Assembly: GCA_019240525.1 (NCBI GenBank)
Contig: JAFAYE010000001.1
Coordinates: forward strand, 97,300 to 161,299
Direction of reading: 5' to 3'
DNA from: Candidatus Eremiobacterota bacterium
GTDB lineage: Bacteria; Vulcanimicrobiota; Vulcanimicrobiia; Vulcanimicrobiales; Vulcanimicrobiaceae
Length of the DNA: 64,000 nucleotides
Every line of letters starts with the position of its first letter. Within the stretch, counting starts at the first letter, position 1. The position numbers and the translations under genes are program-made. Below the pieces are notes generated by a model. The model was not told the origin of the DNA. It worked only from the letters and a program-made list of their open reading frames with translations, and ran no database searches. Shown one piece after another: positions 32,658 through 40,866 of the stretch.

Positions 32658-34079
32658 CTACCAGTCGTTATCGGGCGCTCGGTACGAATGCTTCTCGTGG
32701 AGGAAGTACGATTTACCGAGGCTCGAAGCTATCGGCTGGAACGGGATCGGCGATTGACTGTAATCGAAGCAATCGATGATGCTGTTCACGCCCGTGTCGG
32801 TCGTATGCAGCGATCCTAGATTCCAGTTCTTCTCGATGTAGTAAAGGATGCTCCCAAACTGATACGTCGTGGTCGAGATGTAACCGGCTTTGGCGTAGGG
32901 TGACACGATGATCGCCGGCACGCGTTCGCCGGGACCGCCGTATTTATCCAGCGTTCCCCCCATGTTGTCGTAGAAGCCGCCCCAATCGTCCCAGACGATG
33001 ATGATCGCCGTGGAGTTCCAATACTGACTCTCCCCGATCGCATTAACGACGCTTGCAACCCACTGTGGGCCCATGTCGGACGATGAGCCCGGATGATCGG
33101 AGTTGTTCTCCTCAGGTATCACCCACGACATCGATGCGAGCTGCCCGCTCGAAATGTCGTTGAAGATGTTCGTCTCCGGCGAGGAAATGTTCGTCGTCCA
33201 CTCCGGCCCTGAGTACACCGGCCAGATCACCCGAAACGCGCTAAGCAGCTTGCCGTTGACGGTATTGCTTGGCGGAACGTAATACTTCCACGACACGGGA
33301 GGGGACTTTGCATCGAGCAAATCTCCGAGCGTTTTATACTTCGCTCGAAACTTGAAGTCTTTCGAGCATGGGTACGGCCCCAGTTTCTTGGTAACCCAAA
33401 CGTTCGCACTGGTGATGAGATGGGTGCGCGTTCCGGGCGGCGCGTTGCAACCCCAGTAACACGATCCGCCGGAGCACCCCGGAAAGTCTACCATGGCTTC
33501 ATTCGGTGCGACGATCGTGCCGCCACGTATCAAGTCTTGGTGAGCCGTAAAACTGTCGCTGCCTTGCGTGGTGTACATGTGCTCGGCTAGGGCGTACTGC
33601 GAAGCCATTGTCCAATACGGCAGAATCTGCTCGGGATTCGTGTACTGGTACGGATAGGAACACTCGTACTGGCCGTCTCCAAGCTGAACCAGGTCGAACG
33701 CATCCATGTTGCCTCCGTCGCGCGCGACGGAGTACCCGGTCTTCCATGAATGATTCAAATCCTGCGGCAACAGGAGTGGCATCTCCGTCAAAGCGATCGG
33801 GCCGGCAGCGATCGGCGGACTACAGTTCGGGTTCGCGACCGCCTGCCCAGTGGTGGTGCCGTCGGCGCCGGGAAACGTTGCAAAGAAGTCGTTGAAGCTG
33901 CGATTCTCCTGCACGATAAGAACCACGTGCTGAATTGGGCTCGAGCTGCCCGAACCCGATGCATGGCGAGCTTGCGTCACCGGCGGGCTCGCCGGCGACG
34001 TGTTCCCGCCATTGCAAGCCGCGAGCGCCAGGTTTGCAGCGCAAAACATCAGGACGCTGCTCAGCGCGGTGACTCTCAT
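32658..34079 (-). CDS. Phosphoesterase-family lipoprotein, second copy
   Basis: A 473-residue paralogue of the gene at 15375-16781. The ATG at 34079 is chosen because AAAGGAG lies 9 nt upstream; an ATG at 34088 abuts that site. The signal peptide ends with a lipobox ALAAC. The conserved family segments are HVVLIVQENRSFNDFF, the cysteine-containing CSYPYQYTNPEQILPYW, IIIVWDDWGGFYDN and RVPAIIVSPYAKAGYIS. It has extra cysteines (GCSGGSCYWGC), probably disulfides. It should be an exported acid phosphatase or phospholipase C. It sits between two tRNA genes, an unusual setting for a secreted enzyme. Confidence 0.82.
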   Translation of the reverse strand: MRVTALSSVLMFCAANLALAACNGGNTSPASPPVTQARHASGSGSSSPIQHVVLIVQENRSFNDFFATFPGADGTTTGQAVANPNCSPPIAAGPIALTEMPLLLPQDLNHSWKTGYSVARDGGNMDAFDLVQLGDGQYECSYPYQYTNPEQILPYWTMASQYALAEHMYTTQGSDSFTAHQDLIRGGTIVAPNEAMVDFPGCSGGSCYWGCNAPPGTRTHLITSANVWVTKKLGPYPCSKDFKFRAKYKTLGDLLDAKSPPVSWKYYVPPSNTVNGKLLSAFRVIWPVYSGPEWTTNISSPETNIFNDISSGQLASMSWVIPEENNSDHPGSSSDMGPQWVASVVNAIGESQYWNSTAIIIVWDDWGGFYDNMGGTLDKYGGPGERVPAIIVSPYAKAGYISTTTYQFGSILYYIEKNWNLGSLHTTDTGVNSIIDCFDYSQSPIPFQPIASSLGKSYFLHEKHSYRAPDNDW

Positions 34080-34110
34080 TCTTTCCATCTCCTTTGCGCG
34101 ACGCGGTCTT

Positions 34111-34200
34111 CGGAGAGGGAGGGATTCGAACCCTCGATACGACTTGACATCGTATAACGGTTTAGCAAACCGCCGCCTTCAGCCGCTCGGCCACCTCTCC
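34111..34200 (-). tRNA. tRNA-Ser (GCT)
   Basis: 90-nt class II tRNA with acceptor stem GGAGAGG/CCTCTCC, anticodon loop TTGCTAA (anticodon GCT), long variable arm with an ACGA-rich hairpin, T-loop TTCGAAT and discriminator G. CCA is not encoded. Its 5' side borders an A+T-richer accessory patch starting near 34.3 kb. Confidence 0.93.
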
Positions 34201-34324
34201 ACGTACCGCACCTATTTTACCGATAGAGCGACCTGCACATTGTCTCACCACGGGCAGGTTACCTTCGCCGACGCGGTCGCGCGGTGGGACGCACTCGGAA
34301 CAAACTCCTCAAGCCTCCCTGCCT

Positions 34325-36219
34325 CTACTGTCCGATCATCAGGAACGGAAGGGCCAGTCCCGCACCGCTGTACGTGATCGTCGCATAAGGCGTTGAGCCT
34401 GGCGGTAATGTAAAAGCACCCGACGTGAGATGAGTTCCATACCCTTGAATTTGAATCGCCGAAATGGTGAAACCACCGCCGCTGTTAGTGTAAAATACGA
34501 CCGGGCCGTAGTAGCCATACGTCACACCGTTGAAGTTATGATTGTTCCCTGGCCCTGTGGTCGACAGTTCGACATTCAAATCATTGTAGCCCGCGCAATC
34601 CGTCACTTCAATATTGGACAGATTGGACGCGGCCCCGGACACATTAATTGCGGTATTGTAAGCCCAAGCTCCGCTAGCGTTGCAATCGCGTATGAAAACG
34701 TTTGCGACGGCCTTGGTAGACCCGTTGACCGTGATACCGTTCGTAGCATTCTCGGTTACATCACAATCACCTAGGATCACATTTGATGCTCCGCCATCAA
34801 CATATACTCCAACACCTTGGTGCGGTGACTCAGTCTCCTTGCCAATCGTTATGTACCTGTATTCCCCGATGCAGCTGGTGCCTACGATGCGGATGTATTG
34901 CGCGCCATTTCCCACGTAGATACCGTATGGTTGACTCGCGGAATAGCCTCCTTCGACTGTATAGTTATTTCCCGCGTACATTCCACCAAGAATTTCAATG
35001 TTGTTCGCATAGGGGCCGGGACCGCCGCCTGCGCCTATCACGTACAGGCCGGGGCCGGCCCACCGCGCCGAATAACACGAAATAAGACGGACGGTGTCGA
35101 TCGTTCCGTTTGTTGCATCAATCACGACGCCGGCCGGAATCGGGCCGGCCTCGGTCGGCGCAAAGCTCTTACCGGGTTCGAATAGGCAGCTAGTGAACTC
35201 TATTTGACCGACGTCTAACTGCTGAGTTTCGCTCGCTTGTGGCTGAATGAGGACGGCAGCGCCCATGTAGCCGCCGCTCGGAAAAGCGCTCGTGCAACCG
35301 TATATCGTCACTGCCGTAAAGGTATGACGCAACGCGTTGGAGCCATAAGGTCCGGGCGCTATCAGGATGCCGTAAAGAAACGTATCAATGTGACAGTTAT
35401 CGAGTCGAACATGCTCGCTTCCCAGGATATGGATAGCGGTAGTGACACCGCCAGGGCCGCCGGCTGCATTGAATAGGGAATCGGAGATGAAAATCTCTTT
35501 GGCAGTCGAGCTATCACCCGCGTTCGATCCGTTGCCTAACATCACGCCCGTGCCTGCGTTACTCGCATAGTAGACGGTGCAGTGAAGCATACTGCACTGG
35601 AGGGCTTGTTCAAACCAAACACCGATAGGGCAATCGGCAAAACGCAGCGGATAATCCTTACGTTCTGCGCGCCGCCGCCTGTCATGCCGCTATTGGGCAC
35701 CGTGTGGATCGCGGCATAGTTTGGAATTCCCGCACTCTCGTTTATGGGGGGATAAGCGAACGTCAAGTCCTCGAAGGTCATTCCGCCTGTGTTGTCGCCG
35801 GCAGCGGTGTTCAATGCGAACATGTCTCCAGGCTCGAACGTTTGGTCGCCGGGCGGGATGTAGTAAACCAATTTTGCGCTACCTGTGCCGAGAAATCGTA
35901 TCGGCCAGTTGCTATCAATGGATATGAGGGCGCTTCCGTCGCCTGCGGCCTGAAGATAATATTCGCCGCCGCTATCTTCGCCAGTTCCCCCCTGCTCAGT
36001 AGGCTGGCTGTGGCCCGGAAAGACGATAATAGCTCCGTAGTATGGGCCACTTTGGTCATCGCTCGCTTGAGCGAGGTTGATGATCTCCTGCAGGACTAGA
36101 GTGTTTGTAGGAGCGTCCATCTTGCTGTTGGGAATCATCGGAACAAAAACGCCGGGCGATGCTTCGTACCAGGGATCTAGCACATTGAAAATCGCTGGTT
36201 GCGACCACATTATGGACAC
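34325..36219 (-). pseudogene. Right-handed beta-helix protein, one frameshift
   Basis: Two minus-strand frames form one gene. The first (from 36219) reads MDAPTNTLVLQEIIN and YYGAIIVFPGHSQP, typical of the pectate-lyase-3/tailspike start where a short helix precedes the parallel beta-helix, and runs to VRIIRC. The rest (to 34325) carries beta-helix rungs such as ILGSEHVRLDNCHIDTF and VFIRDCNASGAWAYN. Adding one T to the TTTT run at 35639-35642 would restore a continuous product passing through VFADCPIGVWFEQALQCS. It is therefore a recent mutation or a sequencing error. Family members are polysaccharide lyases, hydrolases or adhesins; no signal peptide is seen. Composition is A+T-richer than surrounding genes. 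Confidence 0.72.
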
Positions 36220-36277
36220 AGATTATTGCCCCCCACAAGATGTTTGCGCCCTCGCATCAGCGTACGCTGCCGTGCGG

Positions 36278-37255
36278 CTACCGTGCAACGCTAACTGTAG
36301 CGCCGAAGAAGCCGATTGTTTTTTTGGAAAAGTTACCAAACTTCGTTATTCGTCTTGTAGGTCTACCACCGTTTGGGTATTGCCAGATGCCGACATTTTT
36401 TGCATACGGACCGTGGTTGCCATACGGCACGACTACGGTGCCCTCGTAGATCCAGGATTGCAAAGCATTCCGACGAATGCCTTGCAGCGAGGTCGTTCCC
36501 ACGACGGTTGCCATCGAACCAGAGATTTGCAGCTGCGAGATTTTATTGTTATTGCTTCTTCCTCCAGACTCGTAGGTAATGTGACTGCCGTCCCATTGGA
36601 CCTGTCCGGCAACACCGACACTCTGACTTATTGACAGTTTCAAGAATGTTTGGCCGCCTTTGGGCAACTCTGCAAGTCCTGGAGCTTGTCCGTTGGAGCC
36701 GTCCACAAACAGATTTCCCGCATCGTCATAACCGCAATAGTTTGCCTCTAAGGTGGAGTTGTAGATGGCTGGTGCCCCTGAACTAGGCGTGAAGATGGCG
36801 ACTTCTGTAATACCGAAGACTACGGCGAGGCTTCCGGTTGTCCGGTCCACAGAACAGCCTTCAGCGTTATCGCCCGGAAGGCTGAAGGTCGCGATGGGCG
36901 TTGTCCCAGCGTGCGCGAACTCGACCACTGCGGCGTTGTTCGAAATAAAAACGTTTCCAATTGCGTCCGAGCAAGCGGCACTGAAAACCCCGTGATAACC
37001 TTCTATGGTTCCTACGAGCTTGCCCTTGGGATAGGAAAGCACGCAGCTTCCGCCACAGCCTCCGACGACGTATATCAAGTCCTCCGCGCGTGCTTCGGGA
37101 AGCATCCAAGATCTGCTTTTTACCCCATGGCTCGTCAGCACTCTAGCGCGAAACCCAGCCCGCGGCTCCATGCCCTGCCCTTGTAAGCCGCTGCATGCCG
37201 ATAACATTGAAATGACCGCCACAACAGGAATTGCGCGGCCGAACAGGAGTTTCAC
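36278..37255 (-). CDS. Beta-propeller-like lipoprotein
   Basis: A 325-residue lipoprotein. The GTG at 37255 is supported by a strong AAGGAGGG site 7 nt upstream and an immediate signal peptide with lipobox MLSAC; the long upstream extension of the frame is rejected. The mature part repeats short strands containing YPKGKLVGTI, DAIGNVFISNN, VDRTTGSLAVVF, DDAGNLFVDGSNG and WQYPNGGRPTRRI, a pattern of NHL/six-bladed propeller proteins common in soil bacteria. Ligand unknown. It lies in the same A+T-richer patch as the beta-helix gene. Confidence 0.65.
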   Translation of the reverse strand: MKLLFGRAIPVVAVISMLSACSGLQGQGMEPRAGFRARVLTSHGVKSRSWMLPEARAEDLIYVVGGCGGSCVLSYPKGKLVGTIEGYHGVFSAACSDAIGNVFISNNAAVVEFAHAGTTPIATFSLPGDNAEGCSVDRTTGSLAVVFGITEVAIFTPSSGAPAIYNSTLEANYCGYDDAGNLFVDGSNGQAPGLAELPKGGQTFLKLSISQSVGVAGQVQWDGSHITYESGGRSNNNKISQLQISGSMATVVGTTSLQGIRRNALQSWIYEGTVVVPYGNHGPYAKNVGIWQYPNGGRPTRRITKFGNFSKKTIGFFGATVSVAR

Positions 37256-37339
37256 AGCGCAGCCCTCCTTGTTTGAAGCGAGTTCGACGACTGGAAACGC
37301 TTCCCCGCGCTCGGCAACCCTTGTCGGTGCCGACATAGG

Positions 37340-37530
37340 CTGTGCCGGCGCGCCCGGCCGCTCCCGGGGGCGCTCCGGCGCAACTTCTGCAATGACTTTC
37401 GGCCTCCGCGTTGTGCGCAGCGAGCTCGGCCGCACCTGCGCGGTGCTATGGCGGAGCGGTGGGGCGATCGAGAGGCCGCTCCGGCACGACTTCGGCAATG
37501 ACTTTGGGCCGACGCGGTGCGCGCGGCGTT
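37340..37530. repeat. Imperfect duplication of the doxX 3' end
   Basis: Two diverged copies about 106 bp apart share GCTCCGGC...ACTTC..GCAATGACTTT at about 37370-37402 and 37476-37508. On the minus strand both encode RPKVIAEV-x-PERP followed by a Pro/Arg tail. The copy at 37446-37530 is the real end of the DoxX gene; the other lies in the gap before the lipoprotein gene, with no coding role. It looks like a tandem duplication at the edge of the accessory patch. Confidence 0.6.
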
Positions 37531-37985
37531 CGTAAGCCGTCGAATCCGGCAACGCGTCCGGTTGGCAAGATCAAGCTAATGGCGCCGAGCAATGCGAGGG
37601 TCGCATCGGCCGATCCCCAACCGCTCAAGGTCGCGACCGCGCCCCGGGCCGCCATATAGTTCAGCGGTAGCAGCACCCCGAAAAACGCGCCGAGGCGAGT
37701 AAACAGGCCGAGCACCAGCGATATTCCAACGAGGAGTTCGCCGAGTCGCACGAGCTCTGCGAAGATCGCTGCATTCGGCGCAACGACGCCGACCATGAAG
37801 TCGTGGTACGGTCCGCTCGTCGACGCGATGCCTTGCTGCACGTACGTGCTAAAGCGTCCGTTCGGTGGCAGAAAACTCGCGCCGTTCAGAAACTTGGGTA
37901 TCGCATGAATGATCCAAACCGCTCCGGTAAGGATCCGCGCAATAGCAAGCCACCCGGCATAGGTTCGCGATGCCGGCAAGATCAT
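37446..37985 (-). CDS. DoxX-family membrane protein
   Basis: A 179-residue four-helix membrane protein of the DoxX family: helix 1 with ARILTGAVWIIHAIPKF, then FAELVRLGELLVGISLVLGL, FGVLLPLNYMAARG and a last helix LALLGAISLILPTG. A Pro/Arg-rich tail of about 30 residues follows and is partly duplicated downstream. DoxX-like proteins are linked to thiosulfate:quinone oxidoreductases and redox stress, but most members are uncharacterised. Its start overlaps the upstream glycosyltransferase stop by 4 bp, placing it last in a long operon. Confidence 0.8.
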   Translation of the reverse strand: MILPASRTYAGWLAIARILTGAVWIIHAIPKFLNGASFLPPNGRFSTYVQQGIASTSGPYHDFMVGVVAPNAAIFAELVRLGELLVGISLVLGLFTRLGAFFGVLLPLNYMAARGAVATLSGWGSADATLALLGAISLILPTGRVAGFDGLRTPRAPRRPKVIAEVVPERPLDRPTAPP

Positions 37986-39118
37986 GCGACGACTTCCTTT
38001 CGCGTTTGAATGAGGCGCGCAATCATGGAGGCGGCGTCCTCCGCCGCATGGGGACGGCCTAGTGTGGCTGCCGCGGCGAGCATGCGCTCACGTTCGCCGG
38101 GGTCGAGCAGAAGCGATTCGACCGTTCGCGTGAGCTCCGCGAAGCGGCGCGTCCGCACGGCGGCTCCGGTTTCGACGAGCACCCGAGCGTTGCGTTCTTC
38201 TTGCCCCGGCAATGGTTTGCAAATGACCAGCGGGATTTGCGCGACCAGCGCTTCGGCCGTCGTGAGTCCCCCGGGCTTGGTGATCAGCACGTCGGCGGCA
38301 TGCATGTAATCGTAGACGTTCTCCACGAAGGGCAACACGCGCACGGGATAGTTGAGCGTTTCCGCCGTCTGCGCCAGCCGCGTTCCGATGCGCGCGTTTC
38401 TTCCGGCGATCACAACGGCGGCCAACGGCGCATCGACATCGCGCAGCGCCACCAATAGGCGCTCGATCGGCGCGATCCCCAAGCCGCCGCCCATCAGCAA
38501 CGTTACGTGACGGTCGCGCGGAAGGTCGAGCCGTTCGCGCAGCGACGCACGGCTTTCTTGCGTCGGCACGAACTCACGCCGAACGGGGATGCCACTGGCA
38601 ACGATGATCTCCGCGGCAACGCCGCGTGCCAGCATCGACTCGCGCACTTCTTCGCTCGCAACCACGTAGCGCTCGATATTCTCGTGTATCCAAAAGCCAT
38701 GCGCTGCGAAATCCGTGATGACCGCGACCACCGGAGGTGCGTCGGCGAAGCGATTCTTGTACTCGGCCATTGCGCCGCACGGAAATGCGTGCGTGCAGAC
38801 CACGACGTCCGGACGCTCGCGAACGATTAAAGACCGAAGGTTGCTCGCGGTGAACTGGTGCGCCCAGGTGCGAAAGCGTCCGACCTCGGTCGCGCGCTCG
38901 GCACGGTGATAAATATAGCGGTAAAGCTGCGGCGTCGTCTTGACCATCCGAATGTAGCCGTCTGCGACAATCCGCGAAACGACGAGCGCGGCGTACCGAT
39001 ATGAATCGACGACGGTCGTCGTCGCGTCCGGCTCGATGCGGTGAAGCTCGTCTGCCACCGCGTTGGCGGCCGACAAGTGACCCACCCCGACACTGGCAGA
39101 GAGAAAAAGTACGCGAAT
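37982..39118 (-). CDS. MGDG synthase/MurG-like glycosyltransferase, ATT start
   Basis: A GT28-type enzyme of the monogalactosyldiacylglycerol synthase family, which adds sugar to diacylglycerol. The first conventional start (GTG 39085) falls inside the essential N-terminal glycine loop; homology demands RVLFLSASVGVGHLSAAN. The codon before this is ATT at 39118, with GGGGAG 8 nt upstream and a 1-nt overlap with the preceding stop (TAATT), so ATT is proposed; the product is then 378 residues. Other motifs are VVAVITDFAAHGFW, the nucleotide-site loop LLMGGGLGIAPIE, and LITKPGGLTTAEALV for the UDP-sugar. It likely makes glycolipids at the membrane. Confidence 0.82.
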   Translation of the reverse strand: MRVLFLSASVGVGHLSAANAVADELHRIEPDATTTVVDSYRYAALVVSRIVADGYIRMVKTTPQLYRYIYHRAERATEVGRFRTWAHQFTASNLRSLIVRERPDVVVCTHAFPCGAMAEYKNRFADAPPVVAVITDFAAHGFWIHENIERYVVASEEVRESMLARGVAAEIIVASGIPVRREFVPTQESRASLRERLDLPRDRHVTLLMGGGLGIAPIERLLVALRDVDAPLAAVVIAGRNARIGTRLAQTAETLNYPVRVLPFVENVYDYMHAADVLITKPGGLTTAEALVAQIPLVICKPLPGQEERNARVLVETGAAVRTRRFAELTRTVESLLLDPGERERMLAAAATLGRPHAAEDAASMIARLIQTRKEVVA

Positions 39119-39429
39119 TATCCGATCTCCCCGTTGTGCCCGCTACGCTCCTCTTCTTCTTGCGCATAGGCAATGAAATCGTCGAGGATCTCCTGCGCCA
39201 GCTGCTCGTCCTCGAGCAAGTTGCCGTTCAGATCGGTAACAATGAAGTCATCGTCTTCCGCCTCGGATCGTTCGTGACGCAGCACGGCATAGGAGAGTTC
39301 GCTCTCCGGATCTTCGAGAATTCCGATGACTTCAAACGGCAATGTCGTGCCGTCCTCGGTCTCAATGGTCAGCGTCTCGCTCAGTTCCAGAGCGTGCGGC
39401 GCATCGCTCTCCGCGTTTGAAGTTGTCAT
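39118..39429 (-). CDS. DUF1292 protein (YrzB-like)
   Basis: A 103-residue acidic protein. The DUF1292 core is visible: LTIETEDGTTLPFEVIGIL, SYAVLRHERSE, and DDDFIVTDLNGNLLEDEQLAQEI. The family is of unknown function. Its position after ruvX and mltG mirrors the Bacillus order yrrK-yrzB-yrrL. Its stop overlaps the proposed ATT start of the glycosyltransferase. Confidence 0.8.
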   Translation of the reverse strand: MTTSNAESDAPHALELSETLTIETEDGTTLPFEVIGILEDPESELSYAVLRHERSEAEDDDFIVTDLNGNLLEDEQLAQEILDDFIAYAQEEEERSGHNGEIG

Positions 39430-39449
39430 CGAAAGCTTCCTTTCCGCCG

Positions 39450-40436
39450 TTACTGCAAGCAGCGCGCCACGTTGGCTTGGTGTTCCGCAAGCGTTTTCGC
39501 GAAGACGTGACGGCCGTTTCCGCAGTAGACGTAGTAGAGATCGTCGCCCTTCGACGGATCGAACGCAGCTTCCAGTGAAAGCCGCCCGGGATTGGCGATT
39601 GGCGTGGGCGGAAGCCCGGCGTGTTCGTACGTATTATACGGCGAATCGACTTTCAGATCGCCATACGTAAGTAGGCTCTTGTGCGCCGGCAGGGCGTATT
39701 CGATGGCCGCATCCACTTGAAGCGGCATTCCCAGCGCGAGCCGATTATAAATCACCTCGGCAATTCGCGGCCGATCGATTTCGCTCTTGGCTTCGCGCTC
39801 CACGAGCGACGCCACGATCACGGCTTGCGGCACGGTCAGGTGCAAAGCCCGAGCCGCTGAGGCCGCGCCCGCGGGCAGCTCCTTGAAGAACTCGGCGATC
39901 ATCGGCGCCGAGGCCTGTTGCGGGGAGGCGCCAAGCGGCAGCAGGTAGGTGCTGGGAAAGAGAAACCCTTCGAGATTGCGTGTGGGGGTGCCGTCGACCA
40001 CCAGCCGATGGTCCAAGAACTCCCGCAGGAACGCTTTCGCGGAACCGATGCCGCTGTTTTGCAGGCGTTCGGCAATTTGAGCCGCGGTAAACCCCTCGGG
40101 GATCGTCACCCAGGCGGCGACTTGGGCGCCGCCGGTGACCAGCGCGTGCAGCACCTCACTCTGCGTCAGATGCGGCGCGAATTCATACTCGCCGGCGCGA
40201 ACGTCGGCTTCTTCTCCGCGCACGTGCGCGAGGATTCGAAATGTCGTGACGTTGCCGATGATCCCCGCGGCCGCGAGTTGTTGTTCCGCCTGGGTGAAGG
40301 TCAGGCCTCGATCGATGATCACTCGGCCGCCGGCGGTTGGATGCGAACGGTCGGCGTAAACGAGAAACCAAAGCCATCCCAAGCTCGCAACGATCAAGAG
40401 CACAAGCACGGCTGCGGCCAGCAAAGCTCGGCGCAT
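39450..40436 (-). CDS. mltG: Endolytic murein transglycosylase MltG
   Basis: A 328-residue inner-membrane lytic transglycosylase that cuts nascent glycan strands and sets their length. One membrane helix at residues 5-27 is followed by a LysM-like domain (IIDRGLTFTQAEQQLAAAGI) and the catalytic domain with NLEGFLFPSTYLLP, the catalytic glutamate in VASLVEREAKSE, and NTYEHAGLPPTPIANPG near the end. Length and motif order are normal. It is co-directional with ruvX, 5 bp apart. Confidence 0.94.
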   Translation of the reverse strand: MRRALLAAAVLVLLIVASLGWLWFLVYADRSHPTAGGRVIIDRGLTFTQAEQQLAAAGIIGNVTTFRILAHVRGEEADVRAGEYEFAPHLTQSEVLHALVTGGAQVAAWVTIPEGFTAAQIAERLQNSGIGSAKAFLREFLDHRLVVDGTPTRNLEGFLFPSTYLLPLGASPQQASAPMIAEFFKELPAGAASAARALHLTVPQAVIVASLVEREAKSEIDRPRIAEVIYNRLALGMPLQVDAAIEYALPAHKSLLTYGDLKVDSPYNTYEHAGLPPTPIANPGRLSLEAAFDPSKGDDLYYVYCGNGRHVFAKTLAEHQANVARCLQ

Positions 40437-40441
40437 CGACG

Positions 40442-40864
40442 CTATTCACCGGACTTTCTGCGGCGACGGAGCAGAAACGACTCTAGAATAAGCGCGGCGG
40501 CCATTCGGTCGACGATCTGACGCCGTTTGCCGCGGGAGACATCGGCGGCGATAAGGCTCTTCGTCGCCTGCGCAGTCGTTAGACGTTCGTCCACGCGGTG
40601 AATCACGCCAGTAAAAACGCCGCGCAAAGACTCGACGAACTCATCCATAGCTCGGGCCGCAATACCGCGTTCGCCCTGCAGCGTGATCGGATCGCCGACT
40701 ACCAATTCCTTCACGTCGTATGACTCCAAGTATTCCTTGATTGCGGCAAGATCTTCACGGCGGTTGCGGCGCTCGATCGTCGCAACGGGCAGACCGAAAC
40801 TGGCGCTTGGGTCGGCGACGGCAACGCCGATGCGCTTACTGCCGACGTCGAGTGCCATGAGCAT
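40442..40864 (-). CDS. ruvX: Holliday junction resolvase-like RuvX (YqgF)
   Basis: A 140-residue RNase H-fold nuclease, the usual length. The start at 40864 (MLMALDVGSKRIGVAVAD) is used; a second ATG at 40858 is equally possible, and the long upstream reading frame is an artefact over recO. Conserved residues include Asp in ALDVGSKRIG, the glutamate strand VKELVVGDPITLQGERG and VDERLTTAQATKSL with a final Asp in KRRQIVDRMAAALIL. It functions in 16S rRNA 5' maturation and possibly recombination. Confidence 0.92.
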   Translation of the reverse strand: MLMALDVGSKRIGVAVADPSASFGLPVATIERRNRREDLAAIKEYLESYDVKELVVGDPITLQGERGIAARAMDEFVESLRGVFTGVIHRVDERLTTAQATKSLIAADVSRGKRRQIVDRMAAALILESFLLRRRRKSGE

Positions 40865-40866
40865 CG

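Noticed and set aside
37256-37552. Long N-terminal extension of the lipoprotein gene at 36278-37255
   Set aside because: The signal peptide and ribosome-binding site sit at GTG 37255; the extension merely translates the duplicated doxX tail.
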